Part shown: positions 6,060 through 14,196 of the stretch, one piece after another
Position numbering within the stretch: position 1 is the first letter of the stretch
How the letters are laid out: every line of letters starts with the position of its first letter
DNA from: Candidatus Portnoybacteria bacterium CG10_big_fil_rev_8_21_14_0_10_36_7
Lineage (GTDB): Bacteria > Patescibacteriota > Minisyncoccia > Portnoybacterales > PFDW01
Assembly: GCA_002793835.1 (NCBI GenBank)
Contig: PFDW01000065.1
Span: forward strand, 1-26,205
Reading direction: 5' to 3'
Length of the DNA: 26,205 nt
Translations under genes and position numbers: made by a program
Notes under the pieces: model-generated
The model's database searches: none
Seen by the model: the letters and a program-made list of their open reading frames with translations, nothing else
What the model was told of the DNA's origin: nothing

Positions 6060-6402
6060 ATATTTTCTCTGGATATGTCCAAACTATTGAAGTTGTGTGA
6101 CTATCTAAAATTGCTTTTGCTTCATCGCCCTTTTTTGCAATTTTTTCAAGGCCTATTAAAGTTTCATTAGCTTTTACTACCAACCTATTCACCTCATCAT
6201 CTATCTCTCTTTAGTCATCTAAAACATTCACCGATATCACTCCACTTTTAAATCCATTGTTCTTAAAACCAATTGAAAAATCACAGGCCTTACAAATGAA
6301 CAAATAATCGTCTTTTTTAAATCCGTGTATATTGTAAGCTCCACAAATTGGGCATATTTTTCCAGAAAACATAAGCCTAATCCGATATTTACTTACAGCC
6401 AT
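6058..6402 (-). pseudogene. Small zinc-ribbon protein gene with internal TAA
   Basis: The start at 6402 is preferred over the in-frame ATG at 6411 because GGGAG lies 9 nt before it. The first 63 residues carry a four-cysteine zinc ribbon, C17-P-I-C20 and C37-K-A-C40, between basic stretches. TAA at 6211-6213 ends the frame, but the next 50 codons are open in the same frame and read as an acidic helix (REIDDEVNRLVVKANETLIG, then LEKIAKKGDEAKAILD) that ends at 6058, exactly at the shared terminator. That fit suggests the original protein had about 114 residues and lost its C-terminal helix to a nonsense mutation. The truncated ribbon could still be made. Function is unknown; small zinc ribbons often bind nucleic acid or partner proteins. 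Confidence 0.6.
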
Positions 6403-6441
6403 GATTGCCATCTCCCTTAAAAGATGATATTTTAAAAGTAC

Positions 6442-6468
6442 CGATATTATCTAATAGTATCGATAATA
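6442..6468. promoter_or_regulatory. Overlapping inverted repeats upstream of valS
   Basis: CGATATTA (6442-6449) can pair with TAGTATCG (6455-6462, one G-T), and TATTATC (6445-6451) can pair with GATAATA (6462-6468). The two pairings exclude each other. The element lies between the divergent zinc-ribbon gene and valS and could be an operator or a leader structure. No T-box features are visible. Confidence 0.3.
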
Positions 6469-6483
6469 CACGAATAAATAACT

Positions 6484-8544
6484 ATGTCAAAGCCACCCGC
6501 TGATCAATATTCACCAAAAAATGTAGAAGAAAAAATTTACCGACTTTGGGAAGAGTCGGGTTATTTTGCACCAGACAAACATAAAGCCATAGCCGATAAT
6601 CCAAATTCTAAGAAAACTTTTTGTATCACCATACCCCCGCCTAATGTTACAGGAAACTTACATATGGGGCATGCTTTAAACTGCACAATTCAAGACATCT
6701 TAATTCGACAAAAAAGGATGCAAGGGTATAAAACACTATGGATACCTGGCACTGATCATGCTGGCATCGCCACACAAAATGTAGTAGAAAAAGATTTAAA
6801 AAAACAAAATATCTCTCGCCACGACTTGGGTAGAGAAAAATTTCTAGACAAAGTCTGGGAATGGAAAAAGAAATATGGAGATATAATTCTTAATCAATAT
6901 AAACAACTTGGGGCCTCGCTAGACTGGAGTCGTACTCGTTTTACAATGGATAATGATTACGCCAAAGCAGTTGAAACAGCTTTTTTACACTATCACAAAA
7001 AAGGACTTATTTATCAAGGAGAACGCACAATCAATTGGTGCGTGCGCTGTGCCACAAGTTTATCCGATTTAGAGTTAGAATACGAAGAAGAAACCGGCAA
7101 TTTATGGTTTATAAAATACCCATTGAAAGATTCTAAAGAGTTTATAACCGTTGCCACCACCCGACCAGAAACAATGTTGGGAGATTCGGGTATTGCAGTA
7201 AATCCCAAAGACACCAGATACAAAGATTTAATTGATAAATTTGTTGTACTGCCATTGGTGAACAGAGATATCCCGATTGTCGCCGACAGAATGATTGAAA
7301 TGGAATTTGGAACCGGCTTAGTTAAAGTAACCCCCGCCCATGATTTAACGGATTTTGAAATTGGACAAAGAAATAATTTAGCAAACTATATGGTTATCGG
7401 CGCGAACGGACGCATGACAGAGCTCGCTGGTAAATATAAAGACATGAAAGTTCAAGAAGCGCGCAATGCGGTTGTTAAAGATTTAACTGAACTTGGATTA
7501 ATTGAAAAAATTGAGCCCAATGCTCATCGAGTCGCCAAATGCTATCGTTGCGCCAGAACAATTGAACCAATACTATCTAAACAATGGTTTGTAAAAATGA
7601 ACAAGCTGGCGAAAATAGCGGCCAATGAAGTTAAAAAAGGGAATATTAAATTTCATCCGCGAAGATTTGAGAAAACATATTTATCATGGTTAGAAAATAT
7701 AAAGGACTGGTGCATTTCACGGCAAATTTGGTGGGGACATAAAATTCCAATTGAGGGAGAAAACGATGTTTTAGACACATGGTTTTCCGCTGCCCTGTGG
7801 CCTTTTGCCACCTTGGGCTGGCCGGAAAAAACCAATGATTTAAAAAATTATTATCCAACACAGGTACTATCTACGGCTCGAGACATTATTAATCTTTGGG
7901 TTTCCCGCATGATTTTTTCCGGACTGGAATTCACCAAACAGAAACCATTTTCGGATGTAATTATCCACGCGACAATTCTTGCTAAAGACGGCCGACGAAT
8001 GTCTAAATCGCTTGGCACAGGCGTTGACCCAATAATATTAATCAACAAATATGGCGGAGATGCAACACGATTCGGACTTATCTGGCAAGCCATGGGCGGG
8101 CAAGATATTAAATTTGACGAAAATGCCATGATGGCTGGAAAAAAGTTCTGTAATAAATTATGGAATGCGGGGAAATTTGTAATGATAAAAATTGGCGATG
8201 AAAATATTTCCGCAGAAATTCCTCAAGATAATCTTACCGAAGCCGATAAAATAATTATTGAAAAAACTGAAAATATTGTCAGTGAGCTTAACAAACAAAT
8301 TGCTGACTATAATTTTGGCCAAGCCTTGCACTCTCTCTATGACTTCTTTTGGCATGATTTTTGTGATGTTTACTTGGAAGCATCAAAGAAACAAGAATCA
8401 GCTGAGACAAAACAGATTCTTTTATATATCTTAAAAATTGTGTTAAAATTAGCTCATCCTTTTACCCCGTTTATCACTGAAGAGATCTACTCCAATCAAT
8501 TGCTTGAAACCGAGCCTTTGATTATAGCCAAATGGCCAAAATAA
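6484..8544 (+). CDS. valS: Valyl-tRNA synthetase, short form
   Basis: Charges tRNA-Val with valine in the cytoplasm. The class I signatures are present: PPPNVTGNLHMGHAL (HIGH motif at residues 60-63) and RMSKSLGTG (KMSKS motif near 504-508). Two Cys pairs, NWCVRC and KCYRCA, and the editing-domain motifs TTRPETMLGDSGIAVNP and KVTPAHDLTDFEIG are also seen. The anticodon-binding domain ends at the C-terminus (PFITEEIYSNQ ... IIAKWPK); there is no C-terminal coiled-coil arm. At 686 residues it is well below the 880-950 of common bacterial enzymes. Part of the loss lies between WWGHKIP and DVLDTWFS, where only about five residues replace some forty in E. coli. No Shine-Dalgarno is seen. It is first in a unit with three downstream genes at 4-20 nt spacing. 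Confidence 0.95.
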   Translation: MSKPPADQYSPKNVEEKIYRLWEESGYFAPDKHKAIADNPNSKKTFCITIPPPNVTGNLHMGHALNCTIQDILIRQKRMQGYKTLWIPGTDHAGIATQNVVEKDLKKQNISRHDLGREKFLDKVWEWKKKYGDIILNQYKQLGASLDWSRTRFTMDNDYAKAVETAFLHYHKKGLIYQGERTINWCVRCATSLSDLELEYEEETGNLWFIKYPLKDSKEFITVATTRPETMLGDSGIAVNPKDTRYKDLIDKFVVLPLVNRDIPIVADRMIEMEFGTGLVKVTPAHDLTDFEIGQRNNLANYMVIGANGRMTELAGKYKDMKVQEARNAVVKDLTELGLIEKIEPNAHRVAKCYRCARTIEPILSKQWFVKMNKLAKIAANEVKKGNIKFHPRRFEKTYLSWLENIKDWCISRQIWWGHKIPIEGENDVLDTWFSAALWPFATLGWPEKTNDLKNYYPTQVLSTARDIINLWVSRMIFSGLEFTKQKPFSDVIIHATILAKDGRRMSKSLGTGVDPIILINKYGGDATRFGLIWQAMGGQDIKFDENAMMAGKKFCNKLWNAGKFVMIKIGDENISAEIPQDNLTEADKIIIEKTENIVSELNKQIADYNFGQALHSLYDFFWHDFCDVYLEASKKQESAETKQILLYILKIVLKLAHPFTPFITEEIYSNQLLETEPLIIAKWPK

Positions 8545-8548
8545 TTTA

Positions 8549-9316
8549 ATGATTTATCAGGAATATTTTTCTTACACTTTAATCGCCTTATTGGGTTTTT
8601 TGCCTAGCATTGTTTGGCTGTTATTTTACCTAAAAAAAGACGCTCACCCCGAACCAAACCATAAAATTATCGAAATTTTTTTGTGGGGGATGGCCAGTAT
8701 TTTAGTGGCAGGTTTACTTCAAGTAATTTACATCTGGATTGCGGAAGCGCCATCAAATTGGAATAATTTCTTACTAATCATCAATAGCAATATATATTCA
8801 CAAGCGGTATTTCTTAATTTAATTCTTATAGCACCAATTACAGAAGAAACTTTAAAGTTTCTAATTGTAAAATTCCGCGTTTTACATGACGAAGATTTCG
8901 ATGAGCCACTAGATGCAATGCTTTATATGGTAATTGTAGCTTTAGGCTTTGCGGCAGGCGAAAATATTTTAATTCTAATTAACTCTGATAATATTTTGCC
9001 TACATTAATTATGCGATTTTTAGGCGCTACCCTATTGCACACCTTAGCAGCCGGCACCATGGGTTATTTTTTAGCCACTGGGTATTTCAAAACACACCTC
9101 AAATACTTTTATATCACCCTTGGATTTATTACTGCTTTTATTATCCATGGTATATATAATTATCTTATTGTAGCCCTCGAAGGGTTTTTCAAAAATAATG
9201 CAACGTTAGTCGCTCCAACGCTTCTTATGCTAGTCCTATTTTTATTTATAACCTCAATAATTGTTTCGGCACTTTTTACCAATTTGAAAAAATACCCAGG
9301 AGATTGTAAACTATAA
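8549..9316 (+). CDS. PrsW-family intramembrane protease
   Basis: 255 residues with about seven or eight membrane segments. The glutamic-type protease signature is visible: EETLKFL near residues 99-105, GFAAGEN near 133, HTLAAGTMGYF near 167 and FIIHGIYNYL near 200. PrsW in Bacillus starts intramembrane release of SigW by cutting its anti-sigma factor RsiW; in this organism the substrate is unknown. The start lies 4 nt after the valS stop, with no Shine-Dalgarno, so it is probably translated by coupling. Its neighbours hsp20 and the VanW gene suggest an envelope-stress context, which is an inference. Confidence 0.85.
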   Translation: MIYQEYFSYTLIALLGFLPSIVWLLFYLKKDAHPEPNHKIIEIFLWGMASILVAGLLQVIYIWIAEAPSNWNNFLLIINSNIYSQAVFLNLILIAPITEETLKFLIVKFRVLHDEDFDEPLDAMLYMVIVALGFAAGENILILINSDNILPTLIMRFLGATLLHTLAAGTMGYFLATGYFKTHLKYFYITLGFITAFIIHGIYNYLIVALEGFFKNNATLVAPTLLMLVLFLFITSIIVSALFTNLKKYPGDCKL

Positions 9317-9336
9317 CTATATAAACAAATAAACAT

Positions 9337-9807
9337 ATGATACAAAAACCATCTTTTTTCGACAAACTAACTGGTTCTATTTCGTCAAACGACGAAAACG
9401 ATATTACAACGCATAAAGACTTTGCAGACGCCAAAAAAAATATTAAGTCACCAAGTAAAAGCTCAACACACAACGAAGGACAACTTGTGGTTGATGTTTA
9501 CCAAACAGCTGATGAAATTATTATCAAATCAACCATTGCTGGCATAGATCCAGAAGATTTAGACATTAATATTGGCAACGACATGGTAACCATTAAAGGA
9601 AAAAGACACAAAGAAGAGTCAATTAAAATGGAGGATTATTTTTATCAAGAATGTTACTGGGGTAATTTTGCACGTTCAATCATCCTTCCAGTTGATATCG
9701 AACCAGACAAAGCCGACGCTTCAATTAAAAATGGGATTTTAACAATTAAATTACCTAAGATTGAAAAAATCAAAACCAAGAAACTCAAAGTTAAAAGCGA
9801 AGACTAA
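9337..9807 (+). CDS. Small heat-shock protein Hsp20 / alpha-crystallin family
   Basis: 156 residues. The first ~45 residues are polar and disordered-looking (DKLTGSISSNDENDITTHKD). The alpha-crystallin domain runs from about residue 48 (QLVVDVYQTADEIIIKSTIA) through DDLDI-like GIDPEDLDINIGND, ARSIILPVDIE and the conserved GILTIKLPK near 141-149. A Lys-rich tail ends the protein. Such proteins hold unfolding clients in an ATP-independent way. It lies 20 nt after prsW and 6 nt before the VanW gene. No CIRCE-like inverted repeat or heat-shock operator was seen upstream. Confidence 0.93.
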   Translation: MIQKPSFFDKLTGSISSNDENDITTHKDFADAKKNIKSPSKSSTHNEGQLVVDVYQTADEIIIKSTIAGIDPEDLDINIGNDMVTIKGKRHKEESIKMEDYFYQECYWGNFARSIILPVDIEPDKADASIKNGILTIKLPKIEKIKTKKLKVKSED

Positions 9808-9813
9808 TTTTAA

Positions 9814-11486
9814 ATGACTAAGTATAAAGTTAAAATTATAGTTGCCATTGTGGCGGCACTCGTTGTCGCCCTATTTTTGACTGGCCTAAGAATTGCTAAT
9901 TTTAATCGTGCAATTTATGGCCTTAGAATCGCCAATATCCTAATTAGTGGTAGTAGTCGCCCAGAAATTTTTGATAGTCTTGATACGTCAACCAAAAAAT
10001 TTTTAGCAACTACCACAGAAGTTAAAATTAATAATGAACTAGCAATAATATCACCAGAACAAATGGGTGTGTTATTTGATATGGATATAACAATGCATAA
10101 TGCACTAAGTCATGGCCATGAAAAAAACATTTTTCAAAGTAGCTGGAATCAAGTTTTTGCATTATTTTTTCACAAAATATCTCTCCTGCAATTTCAATTG
10201 ACGAAACAAAACTAAATAATGCTATTAATTTAGAATTTAATAATCAAATTATTCTAGAGAAAAATGCTTCACTAACTTTTAATAAAGAAACTGATGATTT
10301 TGAAATTATACCGCCCAAAGAAGGTAATATATTGAACATTGAACAAGCAAATAATTTGCTACTAGAATCAGCTAGCAGATTGAATAATGATACTTTGAAT
10401 TTTAGTCTTATCAGCTCTGTACCAAAAATCTCGGCCTCAGAAATAACCGATGCACTCAACCAAGCACGCACAATATTGAAATCATTACCAATCACCATAA
10501 ATACTAATTCAGAAAAAAGCTGGAAAATTTCCAAAGAAGAAATTGTTGATTGGATTAAGTTTGAACCAAAGGAGATGGCAAGTGGCGCCATATTAAATTT
10601 AACTATAGATGAAAATGCAGTTAAAGAATATTTAGAACAAAAATCGCTCCTAGTAAACCAACAACCACTTAACGCCTCACTGAAAATCATTGGTGGAGAA
10701 ATCGCCACCAGTACACCCGCTCAAAAAGGAGTAGCGCTTGATGTTGACTCTAGCGTAAAAATCATTGCACGCGACTTATTAGAAGGTCGCAACCAACTTT
10801 CATTAATCATAAATAAAACCGCGCCTATTATAAATGATGAAAATTTTATATCACTTGGGCTCACCTCTCTTTTGGGGCAAGGCGAAACAACTTTTGACGG
10901 CTCTACTGCGCCAAGAAATGAAAACATTAAATTAGCAGCTGCAAAATTTAATGGCGTTCTACTTGCGCCCGGAGAAGAATTTATTTTTGGCGACTTACTT
11001 GGAGATGTCGGGCCCGAACAAGGCTATAGATCAGCGACCGTAATAAAAGATGGCAAAAAAGTTCAGGAATATGGCGGTGGCATTTGTCAAGTTTCTACCA
11101 CAGCTTTTAGAGGCGCTGTTAAAGCAGGGCTTAAAATCACGGAACGTCGAAACCATTCAATTGCTATCCCTGTTTATGCTCCTCAAGGCTTTGACGCAAC
11201 AGTTTACCCACCAAATCCCGACTTCAGGTTCATAAACGACACTTCCAATAACGTTTTAATTCAAACAAAAATTAAAGGTTATAAATTAATTTTTGAATTT
11301 TATGGGACAAAAGAATGGGATGAAGTTAAGCTAATCGGTCCAACCGAATATGATAAAAAAGAAGACGGCTCAATGAAAGCAATTTTATCAAGAGAAATAA
11401 TAAAAGATGGCGCTGTTGTAAAAAAAGATACTTGGCGATCAACTTATAAACCAACTAAAGAAGCTCCGGTCAATCCCCTTCAATAA
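9814..11486 (+). pseudogene. VanW-family cell-wall protein split by a single-base frameshift
   Basis: The N-terminal frame (9814-10215) gives a membrane anchor (IVAIVAALVVALFLTGLRI) and an extracytoplasmic segment. It runs out of frame after the T6 run near 10165-10170, where one extra T would give FSQNISPAISIDETKLNN and join smoothly to the second frame. That frame ends at 11486 and has a repeated peptidoglycan-binding-like region, then the VanW domain (about residues 355-505) with FNGVLLAPGEEFIFGDLLG, GGGICQVSTTAFRGAV and FDATVYPPNPDFRF. The joined protein would be about 557 residues. VanW proteins are associated with the cell wall; biochemical function is not established. A lesion in a homopolymer may be a sequencing error, a real mutation or a slippage site. 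The second part alone lacks a membrane anchor. Confidence 0.8.
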
Positions 11487-11535
11487 GCAAGTAAAGACCC
11501 CTTATTTTGAGGGGTCTTTACTTGCTTATTGAAGG
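11477..11535. terminator. 26-bp perfect hairpin, shared by vanW gene and tRNA-Leu
   Basis: Arms 11477-11502 and 11510-11535 are exact reverse complements with a 7-nt loop. The inner part (AAAGACCCCT/AGGGGTCTTT) is terminator-like. The outer part extends through the last codons and stop of the VanW gene, so the arm sequence is partly coding. By symmetry it works for both convergent transcripts. A stem this long and free of mismatches is unusual for a plain terminator. Confidence 0.75.
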
Positions 11536-11556
11536 TTATCCAAATTTTTTGATAGG

Positions 11557-11643
11557 TGGTGTCGGAGGGGAGACTTGAACTCCCAAGGATTTTACTCCAC
11601 TAGGTCCTAAGCCTAGCGCGTATGCCAATTCCGCCACTCCGAC
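11557..11643 (-). tRNA. tRNA-Leu(TAG)
   Basis: On the minus strand the acceptor stem is GTCGGAG/CTCCGAC, the anticodon loop CTTAGGA gives TAG (Leu, CUA codons), and a long variable arm typical of class II tRNAs precedes the T-arm GGGAG TTCAAGT CTCCC. CCA is encoded, unlike in the other three tRNAs here. It converges on the VanW gene. Confidence 0.94.
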
Positions 11644-11669
11644 AGATATTACTCGTCAGCAACCTCATA

Positions 11670-11697
11670 ATAGTACCAAATCACCACAAAAAATCAA
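11670..11697 (-). promoter_or_regulatory. tRNA-Leu promoter
   Basis: Minus strand TTGATT (11692-11697), 16-bp spacer, TACTAT (11670-11675), about 27 bp before the tRNA 5' end. It is back to back with the plus-strand promoter at 11701. Confidence 0.45.
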
Positions 11698-11700
11698 CTA

Positions 11701-11729
11701 TTGACTTTTTATTAGAAATTTGATATAAT
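11701..11729 (+). promoter_or_regulatory. Strong promoter of the SPFH unit
   Basis: TTGACT (11701-11706), 17-bp spacer, TATAAT (11724-11729). The leader is about 56 nt and ends with AAGGAGG placed 7 nt before the ATG at 11793. Confidence 0.85.
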
Positions 11730-11792
11730 ATATAACATCAGTAAAAGAACGCTTTTTAACAATAAAATGAACCTATTTAAGGAGGATTTATC

Positions 11793-12974
11793 ATGACACT
11801 ATTAGGAGTCTTACTGTTTGTTGTCGTAATGTTTGTAATGATGTATCTGTGCATTGATCAATGTGCAAAGGGCAACTTTCTATTCACATATAATATAGAA
11901 GGGACAGCAAAAGCTATAATGTCCAGTGGCGCCTTTGAGCGAATCATATTCGCATACAAAGGTGACAAGCAGATGTATATGGATAATGAGTGGAACATCT
12001 GGTCAGAGGACGAGCTAAAGACTAACTTTAAGCAATTCAAGGATTATCCAGGGATGGAGAATGATTCAACCGTAGAAGACCTTAAGAGTATTCTCATCAA
12101 AAGAAAACACTGGCTCGATGAAGTACTCCGGACAAATTGGCTGGCAAAAAAAGTATTTGGCCCAAATCATGGCTTACGTTGGGTTGGACTGCCTCCCTAC
12201 CATGAGGTCTACACTTATAAGTTTAAATGGCCCTCAAAACTAGTAGACGGGGCAGAAATATCCAGAGAGGAAATCATTGACTATATACTGATTCAGGAAG
12301 ACATCTACCTTATGAAGATAGAGAAAGTAGAAGACAAAAATCTGCTACCTCTAAACACTAGTATTCTGGTAACTCTTCGGAATGTCAACCCCTATAAGGC
12401 ACTGTTTCGGTCGCAAAGTTGGTTTGAAATGATAACCGATTCTTTGCGAGGAATTTGTGTCCCATACATCGGCAGTCAGAGCTTCGCCGAAATGGTTTCC
12501 GGAGAAGATGACACAGAACAACAGAAACCAGATGGCCCAGCTGGAAAACAGGCTCTAGCTGATTACATCTGGGAACAGCTAGAAAAGGACAGGTACGGGG
12601 ATAACATGTCGGAGCGCCAAAAGTTCATTGATGATTATGGCATCCGCATAAAGAATCGAGGTGTAAAAATTGATTCTATCGACCCAACTTCTCCGGAGTC
12701 CGCAGTCAAGATAACCGAAGGAGCAATGAAGAAATGGCTTGGCGAGAAGGAAGCTTTGTCGATCAAGGCGAGGTACGAGCCTTTCGTGGGAAATATAGAC
12801 AAATTAAATCCTGTGGATAAAAAAGAGGCGCAAGAGCGCATGATGAAGATCAGAGAACTTGAGGCACTGGAAAAAATTTCCGAAGGCGGAAATTTGATGA
12901 TAGATGTCAAAGAAATTTCTAAGGGCGACACTGCTCTACTCGCAGATCATGCCAGCAAAAAGAAGCAACGATAA
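11793..12974 (+). CDS. SPFH/band 7-domain membrane protein
   Basis: 393 residues. One N-terminal membrane segment (about residues 2-20, LLGVLLFVVVMFVMMYLCI) is followed by a soluble region. The stretch YILIQEDIYLMKIEKVEDKN and LNTSILVTLRNVNPYKALFR fits the beta core of stomatin/prohibitin/flotillin domains. YGIRIKNRGVKIDSIDPTSP and then a charged helix (VKITEGAMKKWLGEKEALSI) fit the end of that domain and the coiled-coil that follows. SPFH proteins form ring or cage oligomers that organise membranes and proteases; several bind FtsH. Translation uses a near-consensus AAGGAGG. The codon choice is less AT-biased than in neighbouring core genes, which might point to transfer. It is 26 nt from the membrane partner gene, and together they form one unit. 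The family call is fairly firm; the role is not known. Confidence 0.7.
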   Translation: MTLLGVLLFVVVMFVMMYLCIDQCAKGNFLFTYNIEGTAKAIMSSGAFERIIFAYKGDKQMYMDNEWNIWSEDELKTNFKQFKDYPGMENDSTVEDLKSILIKRKHWLDEVLRTNWLAKKVFGPNHGLRWVGLPPYHEVYTYKFKWPSKLVDGAEISREEIIDYILIQEDIYLMKIEKVEDKNLLPLNTSILVTLRNVNPYKALFRSQSWFEMITDSLRGICVPYIGSQSFAEMVSGEDDTEQQKPDGPAGKQALADYIWEQLEKDRYGDNMSERQKFIDDYGIRIKNRGVKIDSIDPTSPESAVKITEGAMKKWLGEKEALSIKARYEPFVGNIDKLNPVDKKEAQERMMKIRELEALEKISEGGNLMIDVKEISKGDTALLADHASKKKQR

Positions 12975-13000
12975 CTTCAACCTAAAAAGAAAGGGACGAA

Positions 13001-13729
13001 ATGAAAAAAATAATTCCGTTAATTAGTGTAATAGTTATGTTTTTGATTGCCTTCACTTGGCTAACCTCATTTCTGGTGGCAGCTGGTGTTATCATCATAA
13101 CATTATTCGGCATATGGGGATATGCCAAATACAAAACCAAAGTGAAAGCCTCTATGCTGGGAACGGTAAACAAAGTCTCTAGCGTTAAGCCTGGAGAATT
13201 TATTGTCAAGTATAGAGCAGATCTGGTGGGAAGCGCGATGTTCTTTCTCCTCTGGGCTTTGTTCCCAAGTGAGATTGCAAGAATGCCCTTTAGGTGGATT
13301 ATAGCGTGTGCAATTGCGCTGGCCATTATCCTAATAAGCGGGCCTGATGCCAAAAAAAGCGCAGCCGGCTTTAGATTTATTGCTTGGCTGACCATATTCG
13401 GAATTCTTGGCTATCACACGGCATATGCCAAGTTCGGCGAACAGATAGCAAATTCGTCGGTCTCGCAAGCGATTGTTCGAAGTCTAGAACAACCAAAAAC
13501 GTTTGTAGTAAAGCCCAGCAAGCAAATAAATACCGGTATAATGTTTGATGCTGGTGATATCGTTACCTATAAACAAACTACCAACAAAAAATATTTTATC
13601 AACAAAGGTAGCGAAAATGTACCGATTACAATCCCCACAATAATTGGTGAATGTATTGCACCCGGCGAAGTCATTCTCGTGGGTGGCGATGAACCGGTCG
13701 AAGTGACCGTAACCATCGCCAGAAAATGA
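13001..13729 (+). CDS. Polytopic membrane protein with C-terminal beta-rich domain, partner of the SPFH protein
   Basis: 242 residues with about five membrane segments (roughly residues 4-20, 22-40, 77-92, 98-114 and 122-142). A loop with basic and Gly/Pro residues (KVSSVKPGEFIVKYR) lies between segments 2 and 3. After a short linker the last ~75 residues look like a small beta domain (TFVVKPSKQINTGIMFDAGD ... GECIAPGEVILVGGDEPVEV). I recognise no family by sequence. Membrane helices plus a small C-terminal beta domain next to an SPFH gene recall the NfeD/stomatin arrangement, but that is an analogy, not a sequence match. AAAGGGA lies 5 nt before the ATG. The stop is TGA, one of two in the window, followed directly by a strong terminator. 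Confidence 0.75.
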   Translation: MKKIIPLISVIVMFLIAFTWLTSFLVAAGVIIITLFGIWGYAKYKTKVKASMLGTVNKVSSVKPGEFIVKYRADLVGSAMFFLLWALFPSEIARMPFRWIIACAIALAIILISGPDAKKSAAGFRFIAWLTIFGILGYHTAYAKFGEQIANSSVSQAIVRSLEQPKTFVVKPSKQINTGIMFDAGDIVTYKQTTNKKYFINKGSENVPITIPTIIGECIAPGEVILVGGDEPVEVTVTIARK

Positions 13730-13731
13730 CT

Positions 13732-13765
13732 AAACCCCCTCGGCTAACAAAGCGAGGGGGTTTTT
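13732..13765 (+). terminator. Terminator of the SPFH unit
   Basis: AAACCCCCTCG (13732-13742), a 10-nt loop and CGAGGGGGTTT (13753-13763) with a T-run. It lies between convergent genes. On the minus strand the tail is short (GGTTTAG), so it may also stop the pilin unit, less efficiently. Confidence 0.9.
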
Positions 13766-13790
13766 CAATAGAAATATTCTAATACGATGA

Positions 13791-14153
13791 TTACCGAGGT
13801 TGATATATGCTTACCCCCAAATAATTAGCAATCACTCGAACGATTATCCATGCTCCTAAAACAATCGCCACTCCAACAAAACCATAAATAATTTTTTGCT
13901 TCGCCGCTGATCCTTTCTTCTCATCTCCCGCATTTGTCATATAACTTAAGCCACCCCCAATTATTAAAATAACCGCTATTATAATTGCAAAAGAAAATAT
14001 CCAATTCATAATATTTGCAAAACTGCGATATATTCCATTAATGTCACTAATATTGCCACCAGTTTTATTGGGTGGAGTCACCGAAGCCAAAACAGGACTC
14101 ACAAATAAAGCCTGCGAAATCAGCGCTGTAGAAATAGCTAAAAATTTCTTCAT
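13791..14153 (-). CDS. VirB2/TrbC-like pilin, paralogue C
   Basis: 120 residues. A signal peptide (MKKFLAISTALISQALFVSP) is followed by a short polar mature N-terminus. Two hydrophobic helices come next (about residues 50-70 and 92-112), joined by the charged loop NAGDEKKGSAAKQK. That two-helix hairpin with a GDEKK loop is the hallmark of TrbC/VirB2 pilin-like proteins, common in CPR genomes. A very strong AGGAGG precedes the ATG, unlike the other genes in this unit, so it may be made in larger amounts. It is last in the minus-strand unit, 43 nt after paralogue B. No VirB4-type ATPase is present in the window. Confidence 0.75.
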   Translation of the reverse strand: MKKFLAISTALISQALFVSPVLASVTPPNKTGGNISDINGIYRSFANIMNWIFSFAIIIAVILIIGGGLSYMTNAGDEKKGSAAKQKIIYGFVGVAIVLGAWIIVRVIANYLGVSIYQPR

Positions 14154-14196
14154 TTACAATTCACCTCCCTCCTTGATTGAATTATCATTGATATCA

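Noticed and set aside
10244..10708. 154-codon antisense frame over the VanW-family gene
   Set aside because: Shadow of the plus-strand coding frame; no promoter or ribosome binding site.
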